Positions 16,433 through 24,434 of a stretch of DNA of 24,434 bases are shown in pieces. Origin of the DNA: Botryllus schlosseri (taxonomy: Eukaryota > Chordata > Ascidiacea > Stolidobranchia > Styelidae); contig ATSW01009841.1 in the NCBI GenBank assembly GCA_000444245.1, forward strand, positions 1-24,434. The letters run 5' to 3'. The stretch's first letter is position 1; every line of letters starts with the position of its first letter. The position numbers and the translations under genes are program-made. The notes under the pieces are model-generated. The model was given only the letters and a program-made list of their open reading frames with translations. It was not told the origin of the DNA and did not search any database.

Positions 16433-18197
16433 CAGGGGCCGGCAACCTTTTGTGTGCAGCGTGCCAAATGTCAAATTTTTACCAGCTTGTGTGTCAAACA
16501 TTCAATCTATTAACATTTAACGCTTCAAGCAAGTATAATACGAAACCAACCGTTTTTCTGCAGCCGGCAACGGCATCCGTTAAGCCAGTGATTCTTGAAT
16601 CATTGGTCGCGAAGGGAATAAATTTTGGTCGCTACCGCACCCGACCTATCGCTTAATTTATTTTCAGTCGAGCAATGATCGATCTTCTGCGTGGCTGATT
16701 TGGTCGTTTCCTAGTCCACTGTGTTCGGTACCATATCCAATAAGTGATAGGTCAATGAGTTTTGTTACGATGATATGACCTGATGATGATGAAAATGTGC
16801 CCACACCTGTATCATTCAAGTCGGTTTGGTATCACATTAAGGTCGGTCTGACACTATATAGATTTGTCTGCAAAGGTCGTGGTAAATATTGTCGTCGCTC
16901 CAGATATATTGGAATCGCTTACACACCATGACGAAACTAAAAGAATATCTCCTTCCGAGAGACGAACACGATTCCAAATCCCCATTTCGACACGGGGCTC
17001 ATTATCGTTGGGCTATTTTCCTCGGCAGGTCTCATTTGATACACTCAAGCTGCGGGCGCCGGACTATTCGGCGCTGGTCACTTCCGCGCCTTGACAGTGG
17101 ACATATCAATGTTGGACGTTTTTGCGAGCATGCGGCGGTATTTTGTTTCTAGGTTTTATCGCCGTCAATCATTCTGACAACGCATACACCGCGCGGAAGT
17201 CGCATTGTCGCATGTTGTCCGAAACTTTATGTCTAGGTGGTATCTTCTAATTCTAAAGCAGGGGTGTCAAACTCAAATAGTGCCGCGGGCCGGATTCAAG
17301 CCTTCAAATCGCCCGCGGGGCGGATCAATCAACTGATTCCAAAATGCTACCTTGTGCTCTTGCTATTCACTCGAATACCTTGAAAGCATAGATTGATATT
17401 ACACGGATCATAGAGTTTTCAAAGCAGTTATAGTCGCAACTCGCAACACCTTCATTCGGGAACAATTGAATTGGAAAAAATATGGTAATTGCCCGGCTGA
17501 ATACAGAATAAGAATCGCTAAAACAGTGGCGTTGATGACGATATAAGTTGACACATTCTCTGCTCCCTTTAATTTAGTGGTAATCTGGCGTTAGCCCTGC
17601 GTATATGTATAGATAACTAGCCTACGGATAGATACGCAACACCCGTCGTCACGCTTGCTTGCCCGGAGGAAATTCCTGCTCAGCAATCTGAACGCAACAT
17701 AATTACTAATCCCATAGCTGACGACCCGCGTGGTTAAATTTAATAAAGTTGATCTTATTTGAAAGCTACTGTCGTACTGATTCCGAAAATATACAGTAAA
17801 ATCTAATCAGGGCAATGGAAACCCCTTGAAATACACCTCAAAGTCTGAAAATCGGCATTGTTCTATAGAAACAATCGCAGTGACGCATTACAATGAACAT
17901 ACCAATGGCCCTTGCGTGGTCCTGGAAGTCCTTCGCGCAAAAATCTCATCATTTGTTACAAATGTGCTGCAAATTATGGGATTTTTTCAATCTACTCAAA
18001 ATTGCGTCGCGGGCTGGATGAAATCGTCTGACGGGCCGTATGTTTGACACCTCTGTTCTAAAGCTTCTAAACCTTCCGTTTCACTTGTTGGAAAAACATG
18101 GTCTCAATATGTCGTTTGCGTGGGATCATTTGGCGTGCCATGAAAAATCATCTCGCGTGCCACAAATGGCACGCGTGCCGGGGTTTGCCGACCCCTG
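16433..18197. mobile_element. hAT element hosting a second hAT
   Basis: Starts CAGGGGCCGGCAACC and ends with the reverse complement of CAGGGGTCGGCAAACC; GTGCCA-type subterminal motifs occur at both ends. It lies between two X copies. No matching 8-bp duplication (cgcgcgtc against tcatatga). Without the inserted element it is about 960 bp. No transposase. Confidence 0.75.
17259..18055. mobile_element. hAT element, 797 bp, inserted in the one at 16433-18197
   Basis: Termini CAGGGGTGTCAAAC and GTTTGACACCTCTG, with perfect 8-bp duplication TTCTAAAG at 17251-17258 and 18056-18063. The subterminal ccgcgggccgg is typical of hAT. Non-autonomous; the small open frames in it are not transposase. A diverged relative of its interior lies at 1411-1600. 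Confidence 0.92.
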
Positions 18198-18600
18198 TCA
18201 TATGATCAGGATGGAATAAAAGTAACGCATCGCTCTATCAAGTATGCCGGGCCTGTAGTGTGGAAAAGCATCTCACCGGCTACCCGATGGTCGTCGAGCA
18301 TGCCCCAGCCCATGCACACTGTCCAGTCCTCATTCAATTCGAAATACAATTTTACCTGAATCAATACTAGTCAGCCCTCGAGCTTACTGGACCACAATCT
18401 GACATATCGACCTCGCCTACCAACACATGTAGTATTCATTTTCGTCGCTTCCGCTCTTATGTATCGCTTCTTGCATCCAGTGTATGCCTCTATGCTGTAG
18501 GCCAAGGTGGGTATCTGATTAAAAGACTCCCCTATCGTTTGATCGCAATCTTGTGGTGCATTGATTTGATAAAAAAAAATAATAAAGTGGTGGTGATGAT
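18198..18600 (+). repeat. Repeat X copy with simple-repeat tail
   Basis: Shares tcatatga, acgcatcgctctat, ctggaccaca.tctgacatatcgacctcgcc, aggccaaggtgggtatctgatt and gatcgcaatcttgtggtg with the family. It ends in a(n), then a gtgatgatgatgaagatg tail. Confidence 0.75.
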
Positions 18601-18664
18601 GATGAAGATGTTGATAATAAACTGATTATTATCATTATTGCTGGAATATCTTCTTAGAGGTAGC

Positions 18665-18790
18665 CTACAGAATTTCAATATACAATTGAATAATATATTC
18701 ATGTTGAAATAAACCCGAACATTTTCGGCTGACACTCGTCAACTATTAGAGAATGGGGAAGAACATTGTGTATCAACAATCGTAGCGCAT
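18665..18790 (+). repeat. Dispersed repeat Y, copy 3
   Basis: Best aligned with 12905-13050: ataatatattcatgttg, ttttcggctgacactcgtc-like and tatcaacaatcgtag. It follows the tail of an X copy. Confidence 0.6.
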
Positions 18791-18799
18791 TATTTTACT

Positions 18800-19500
18800 A
18801 TCTAACTCGTTTGTGTGGTTTTTACTGTTTCAATATTTTATTTCTGTCATGCTGCACTTTCTGAGATACAAGATGCAATCATAACCGCTGACTAACATTA
18901 ATACTGACAGTATACGGGGTAGCAACAGTAATTTCGTTCGTAAATTTTCATAATCGCCTCAACACATTCGTTACGTCATTGTTTGAATAAGCCCACCATT
19001 TCAACGAGGACTAGTTCAATTTCGCAAGGCAAATTCAATTATGTCATTCCACGGACTTTTATGGACTCATGCACATTGCAGAGGCACACTTGATAAAGGG
19101 AATGTTTGTTTAACAAACATTCACCAAGTTATTGTGCTGACGATATATGGTTAATTCTGAAAGCAAATAATTTACTCGGCATTCCGATGACCTAGATCTT
19201 TGACATTGCACTGAAGACTCGCACTGGCTGGAGAGCCCGAACATATAATATTACACCCTGCATAGATAGAAATAGAAACGAGAGTTGTCCATCATTAACT
19301 TGCTACGAACAAAGCGAACGAGATTTCTGACGAGACTCCCAACCTTCATTGTATCCAAGGACGCTTGCTCACTCGAGCGTGATCAAAACAAACCGATTAC
19401 GTTTTTGTGTTCTGAGCAATTCGCGATCCGTTACCCCGAAGAATTTCTAGTATGTTGTATACATTTGCCGTGCTGTATTTCGACCAGGATATAAAACCGC
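18800..19500. other. Stretch without a recognised feature
   Basis: About 700 bp with no coding signal and no repeat I could match in the window. A short aatgtttgtttaacaaacatt palindrome lies near 19100. Confidence 0.5.
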
Positions 19501-19619
19501 ATGGCGAAAACGCGAAAGTGATTTTATTACATTACACGAGAACAAGTAATCAAGTAATAGACTTGGACAATTATAGACGATTATAGTTGTCTAATTAGTC
19601 TAATTAGAGCGAAATGTCG

Positions 19620-19745
19620 ATAATCTATAATTCTAATCTAATTTTTTGGTTTCCTGAAATGCTAGTGTGAAATGAGTCCAGGTTTACAGACATTCGCAAA
19701 CTTTGATTTGATATGAACTGATACTTGATTGCAAACTAGAAAATC
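19620..19745 (-). repeat. Dispersed repeat Z, copy 5 (diverged)
   Basis: Reverse strand shares catatcaaatcaaag and aaaccaaaaaattagatt-type blocks with other Z copies. It abuts the 5' side of an X copy. Confidence 0.4.
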
Positions 19746-19978
19746 AATTCAGCTGTGGGAACGGTATTTCACCAGCTATTCGACAGTCGTCATGTTTGAC
19801 ATTCAAGTCGAAAGACACGCAGCTTCTACTGAATAAAAACTAGCCAGCGCTCGAGATGAACGGGCCATGATCTCACAATTGACTTCGCGTTTCGATATTT
19901 CATCGCTTTTTATGTTGCCTTCGATTACTTTTCACTGAATGTGCAATTGAGCATGCCTCTTATTCACATGTTCTAGGT

Positions 19979-20898
19979 CAGTGATGCCCAACCTGTAGTA
20001 TGCAAATGTCTTCCAGGTGGTACACGAGTAGATTCTGTATTTTTCTACCGAAGAGAGTTATTAGTTCAGGTGGGGTTGATTTTGAATTTTTTGAAGCTGT
20101 CGACGTCGTGGTAAGGTCACCGTCGTGGGTATGGCCTACGGGCAATCAAACCAATAACGGCATACGGGGAAGAGATCTAGTCGTAAATAGGGCTGGGCAC
20201 AATGATTCGAGTACTCGAATCTGACTCGAGTATTAATTTTAATGATTCGAGTCGAGTAGTAAAAGACGATTTTTTCGAGTACTGAAATCATACGCTCTTC
20301 GCAACTGATCGGTAATTTACTAACGAGAATTATATTTTTGATACTGAGGAAGCCTTGAAACCTTGATTGGCCGTGTCGCAGCATACGAGACATAGTACAA
20401 AGCTACGAACGTTACTGGAAATGACAAATTTGCGAAGTCATGATCATCCCACAACATTGTCAACAAGTGCAATGACATCGGTATGGTCGAAAAAATACCA
20501 AATGTGACGGATAAGAGGCATTATGTTTTTTGTGGTGGCATAAAAGGTACCTATTTGAGCTTTGGCATAGCACGTTCTGTTGTGACGTCATAATTGGCGA
20601 TACTCGATTACTCGACTCGACTCGAAGCGTAATACGTGATTCAGAATCGAATCACTCAGGTACTCGATTTTGCCCAGCCCTAGTCGTAAAGCATTGAGAT
20701 TATTACCTATCCAAATTACGTATTAATATATTTGACAACAGAAATCATATACGGCGCGCTGCGCCATAAAATGTACCATTTTTACCGCGTCTTCGACGAG
20801 CGNAACTTATAGGTGGGTACGCGAGCCTAAGGTGGGTACGCGAGCACTGCATAAAACGTCGAAATGGTACGTGGGCGCAAAAAGGTTGGGAAACACTG
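19979..20898. mobile_element. hAT element, 920 bp, inserted in repeat X
   Basis: Termini CAGTGATGCCCAACC and GGTTGGGAAACACTG; target duplication TTCTAGGT (19971-19978) and TTTTAGGT (20899-20906), 7 of 8 matching. It contains the 495-bp element below. No transposase. Confidence 0.9.
20188..20682. mobile_element. hAT element, 495 bp, nested inside the 920-bp one
   Basis: Termini TAGGGCTGGGCA and TTGCCCAGCCCTA with perfect 8-bp duplication GTCGTAAA (20180-20187 and 20683-20690). Both ends are dense in actcga/tcgagt motifs. Diverged relatives lie at 4720-5035 and 1-115. Non-autonomous. Confidence 0.93.
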
Positions 20899-21030
20899 TT
20901 TTAGGTCTACGTGGCCATCTGATTGCAGATTCTCACAAGTTTGTTCGACACATTCCTATCTTTTTATTATATCACTATCGTGGAGTTTTGAATCATGACA
21001 AATAGCGATAAATGACTGACTGACTGACTC

Positions 21031-22134
21031 GCTATGAGTAGTGTCTGCCATATTCTTCTATAAATTTGAATTCTTCACCATTTTGTATTTGCAAATATCA
21101 CGCATCTGCCTGCTTGGGCGGATTTCTACCGTAATTGCCCGATCTCGTGAACAATCTTCCATCCGAGCACAATCCTATTTATCGTTACGCTGCCAGCTAT
21201 ATTCCGTTCTATGTTACCTGCACAAGGTCACTGAATTTTCCGTGAGATATCATTACACATTCCTGCCTCAGCTCTTCCGAAGTCAACGAGGAAAAATAAA
21301 CAGTTTTGAGCGATTGCGCCCAAAACGGCAAAGTCAAATCCTTCTTGGATGGATAAGCCTAATCCCTCGAAAATACTGAGCCTTCCACAAGATTTCGACA
21401 TTGTTACGTTACAATGCAACGTAAACTAGTTGACATATTGAGTTTCTCGTGTAGCCTCGGATTGAATTCGCGTCGTAAGGGATGAAATACGAGGCCGGCT
21501 GTGACATGAAATGTCATTCGCCGTGCCCATTCAAACGGAAAATTAGAGCGTTAACTTACTTCATTTATTAGTGGTACATACAATAACATATGTAGCCGAC
21601 CAGGGATTGACAATTTATACGTCTGTTACATGCCGATATATCGAGTAACCCGGTGCCGACTTGCCCGACTATTTATTATGCGCGTCGAAAGGCGAAGGCG
21701 AGCGAATTTGGTGCCTTCAAATCGCAATTCTCTTTCAGATTCGGTCATCAAATCCTGGGCTCAGGCCGGGCGATCTTCAAGATATCTTGGTCAATACTGG
21801 TAACAAACATCGGGTCATATATTTTTAAAGTGATACACATGAGACAATGCGATGTGACTTGAAATCAGTCAAAAGTCGCTTTGCCCCAAAATCAAAATCA
21901 ACCTTTTTCAAGTGCGAATTCATATTGCCCTCCGCAATCAATACTGAGGGAACTGTTGTCAGACAAGTCACTATACCCTTTCACGGTTTACGCACTAGAC
22001 TACCGTAAAGTTTCAATAGATATCAAAGTATATCTATTGGTGAAATAGGGTCAGAATCACAGAGCTTCACGTTCACGTACACTGAACTTGGTACATAATG
22101 CGACATATAATATAATGATCGAATTACTCTACAC
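21031..22134. other. About 1.1 kb without a recognised feature
   Basis: Short open frames only, none with family motifs or paired splice signals that I trust. No matched repeat. A small hairpin (atagatatcaaagtatatctat) lies near 22017. Confidence 0.5.
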
Positions 22135-22409
22135 CAGCGGTCTCAAATTCATTTGATTCGCTGGCCGGATTTTGATCACTTGAGGATTTTTCCTTCAAAT
22201 GCATATTATACCTTTGTTTTTCAGTGGGATGCTATCTAAATCTATGGACAACAAACCAGGGCCGCAACAATACTTATTCGCCAGGCTCCCAAATCGTTGG
22301 TGTTGGCCCCCCATGGAGTCATGAACCAAACTTCTGGGGGCTTCGCCCCCCTGACGCCCACCTTTTCGCGGCACGCCCGTTATATCTTTATAGGGTTCAT
22401 TGTCTAAGT
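22135..22409. mobile_element. Single-ended hAT-like fragment
   Basis: Begins CAGCGGTCTCAAATTC with a subterminal gctggccgg, typical of a hAT left end. No matching right end or clear target duplication. The part at 22290-22370 has a cccccc-rich hairpin (ggggcttcgcccc). Confidence 0.45.
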
Positions 22410-23020
22410 CAGGGCTCGTCAACTCAAAACGAGTCGCGGGCCAGTTTTCAAATTTCGTAGCGGCCGCGGGCCCCATGAATTCAATCTCGATATATAGTAG
22501 GCAACCACGTTTTAAAACTCTGTCAGTTCAACGCTGGCGATGGGCATAGTGACCACAATAGAAGCAATATTTTATTAAAGGAATAAAAATACATTAAAAG
22601 ATCATTGTCATAAATTTCATTTTATTTTGAACTCTGAGCTGTGCACGATAGTCGATAATGGAAACGCTTTGGGGGCTAGCGAGAAACGTGTTACTAGCTG
22701 AAAGACCCATCTCCGTGTAAAGCTTGATCTTGTATGGAAACCCCCAGCCAGTGGTTCTCAAACCTTTTCAAATACGCCCCCTTAATGATACTGAAAAATA
22801 ACGCGCCCTCGTGTCGTCATATCACAAAATGCACCCATAAAGCTATAGCAATCGCAACGGATAGTATGATGGAATGGAAGGTTATGACTGTTGATGGGAG
22901 AATTGTATAATATGACGTTGCACGTTAATCTCATCATTTCAAAATGTTTTCTTAGTTTTCTTACGAAATCTCAAATCAAGTCGCGGGCCGCAAAATATGA
23001 TCGCGTTTTGGTGACACCTG
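22410..23020. mobile_element. hAT element, 611 bp, same family as 13883-15522
   Basis: Begins CAGGGCTCGTCAACTC and ends GTTTTGGTGACACCTG. Flanks GTCTAAGT (22402-22409) and GTCTACGA (23021-23028) match at 6 of 8. The interior ggcgatgggcatagt, gagctg.gcacgata and ccgcaaaatatga blocks match the reverse strand of 13883-15522. A further hAT-like end (CAGTGGTTCTCAAACC) lies at 22749 inside it. Confidence 0.8.
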
Positions 23021-23196
23021 GTCTACGAGGATGTGGTCACGCGAACCGTGAAAAATCTTTATATTTAGGATGGAATTTTGTCTATAATATTGATAATTGC
23101 ATATAATGCTATGAATTTTCATCCTCTCTCAGTACACGTGATAAGATTTACTGGCAAAGCTGAAGCAGTTGGTGACTTCAGATACCAAGCTCAGAA

Positions 23197-23426
23197 GGGG
23201 CGAGATAGCGCAGTGGTATAAACCGCGGCTGCAACACCAATGGGTGTGGGTTTACCTAGGCTCCTCCTCCACCACGTCATCCGCGTCAGCGGTGTCTTAC
23301 AAAAGCCTAGAGGTGGGCCGTGCTATAAGTCGGCAGTTACGGAAAATAAGAAGAATATCGGCCTGGTGTAAATGACCATAGTAGTCGACAAGCACCATGA
23401 ATACCCCAAAACAAACAAACAAACAA
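23197..23426 (+). repeat. tRNA-derived SINE (copy B), about 230 bp
   Basis: Has A box tagcgcagtggt (23206-23217), a decayed B box near 23248-23258, a tRNA-unrelated body and an (acaa)n-type tail near 23411-23426. The head gcgagatagcgcagtg...ccgcggctgc is shared with copy A at 13096-13188. Promoter decay suggests an inactive copy. Confidence 0.75.
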
Positions 23427-23774
23427 TCGCTCTGAAGTCCTATTCCGCGCCTAAATAGATAATTGGCAATATTGATGGTTTCGGTTAAGATATGCGGCGG
23501 TTATTTTCGCCCAAGGTTGCTTTTGGTAAATTAATACTGAATATTGTAGGCCCCGATTACATATTTATTGTAATAGTCCACGTTTCCCCGTTCCACGGAT
23601 ATTAGTGACGAGCATCGAACGGATTCGGATATGATTCGGACCGGATATCGCACAAATTTTGAGACAGTCGGATCGGATTCGGATGCTATTGCAGATTTTG
23701 TTTCTGATATTTTCTGATATTTGTAACTTTGATTCGGATGTTTTTGGAAATTTTTGACCAAACGTGGCTTTTGA

Positions 23775-23970
23775 TGAATACTAGCCAGTCTTCAGGATTA
23801 ACGGACCACGACCTAACATCGACCTCGCCCTCCGCCACATGCCACCTCATTTTGTCGCTTCCGTATTATATTCTATATGCATTACTTTTCATTTAGTGTG
23901 CATGCGGGGCCTACGATATTCGTTAATATCGTAAGCCCTGGTGCATACCTCTTCTTTACTTCGCCTAGGC
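23775..23970 (+). repeat. Repeat X copy cut by a hAT end
   Basis: gaatactagccagtc, acggaccacgacct, atcgacctcgcc, acatgccac and ttcgcctaggc follow the family order. It stops where CAGTGGTTTCC begins. Confidence 0.7.
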
Positions 23971-24257
23971 CAGTGGTTTCCAACCTTTTTCGACTCATCG
24001 CCCCCTTTTCAAACTCCACACCGATCATCGCCCCCCAAATATTCGGAACCGAAAAATGGGCATACAGACTTAAATCACCGGCGAGATGACTATGAAAAAG
24101 GTCAACTTTACGGCTCGAACTCGAAATTACACTTTTCCAGCTATATTTTGGTGAGTTGACTAACAAAAAAGGTTATTTCTCCGACTTGATTCCAAAAGGA
24201 CCGTAACAGCACTTCGTCAGCCCCCCCCCCTAATACGTTGGTCTTGTCCCCCAAATA
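23971..24257. mobile_element. hAT left end and body, right end not seen
   Basis: CAGTGGTTTCCAACCTTTTT followed by repeated catcgccccc motifs is a classic hAT terminus. It is inserted in X at cctaggc. The expected inverted right end is missing, and the next X copy begins at 24258, so it is truncated or rearranged. Confidence 0.6.
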
Positions 24258-24434
24258 CAGTCCATCCTCAAGATTACCGGACCACGACTGACCTATCGAT
24301 CTCGCTTCCAATGACATGCCGCCCTATTTCTTGTCGCTTTCTTTTTCTATACTGTATTCTTTACTTTCATTCAGTGTGCATGCCTCCTCTTTACTACGCC
24401 TAGGCCAAGGTGGGTGTCAGATTCCATTGACAAA
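24258..24434 (+). repeat. Repeat X, young copy, runs off the window
   Basis: Near-identical to the reverse strand of 14957-15241 from tacagtccatcctcaag onward through gtgggtgtcagattcca. The 3' part lies outside the window. Confidence 0.75.

Larger units (their letters stand above)
19745..21030 (+). repeat. Repeat X copy split by a nested hAT
   Basis: Left part 19745-19978 and right part 20907-21030 together form an X copy of about 360 bp: ctgtgggaa..gtatttcaccagct, ttttcactgaatgtg, ttctaggt, then ctacgtggccatctgatt, cgacacattcctatcttttt. It ends in a (tgac)n tail (21013-21028). Confidence 0.75.

Noticed and set aside
16142-16513. 123-codon open frame
   Set aside because: It runs across repeat X into the end of a hAT, so it is a chance frame through unrelated repeats.
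17826-18047. Transposase coding frame in the hAT at 17259-18055
   Set aside because: Only about 73 codons, with no DDE or hATC-type motif, and its relative at 1411-1600 does not keep the frame.
1-24434. CRISPR array, bacterial operon, LTR or other retrovirus-like element
   Set aside because: No regularly spaced identical repeats, no operon-like gene packing, and no paired direct terminal repeats or reverse transcriptase motifs were seen.

Overview
The window looks like metazoan nuclear DNA. It holds one intron-rich protein gene on the minus strand and a dense layer of short DNA transposons and SINE-like repeats. There are no operons, no bacterial-type genes and no RNA genes. The gene family, GT-AG introns of 54 bp to about 3 kb, and a repeat load dominated by hAT elements suggest an invertebrate, possibly a tunicate-like chordate. 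The species cannot be fixed from the sequence.

The gene is a tubulin tyrosine ligase-like protein of the TTLL3/TTLL8 (tubulin glycylase) subfamily. It runs right to left from about 15.8 kb to a stop codon at 1736-1738. I resolved 20 coding exons, all with GT-AG borders, and every reading phase joins its neighbour. The model is 3495 bp, 1164 codons plus stop. The catalytic ATP-grasp/TTL core is spread over exons at 10202-4490. Two exons near 3.3-2.9 kb and 2.6-1.7 kb encode a long tail that I cannot align to known TTLL3 proteins. The 5' end is not settled. Two exons at 15.5-15.8 kb splice in phase to the rest and imply further upstream exons. An ATG in good context at 12610-12612, directly before a donor, could be an alternative first exon.

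The introns are loaded with repeats. These are a diverged hAT copy (4720-5035), two inverted-repeat elements (5457-5896 and 7755-8330), dispersed repeats here called Y and Z, a 17-bp minisatellite (9990-10040), a tRNA-derived SINE (13096-13188) and a complete hAT element with a perfect 8-bp target duplication (13883-15522).

From about 15.85 kb to the right edge I see no gene. This is a patchwork of a SINE-like family (here X, at least seven copies across the window), hAT elements inserted into X and into each other, and a second tRNA-derived SINE (23197-23426). The best-preserved nest, at 19745-21030, is three layers deep: X, then a 920-bp hAT, then a 495-bp hAT. Two of these insertions keep readable target duplications.

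I found no convincing new biochemical system. The items most worth following are the complete TTLL gene model with its unsettled 5' end, the tandem splice acceptor in its tail, and the undescribed-looking X and Z repeat families.
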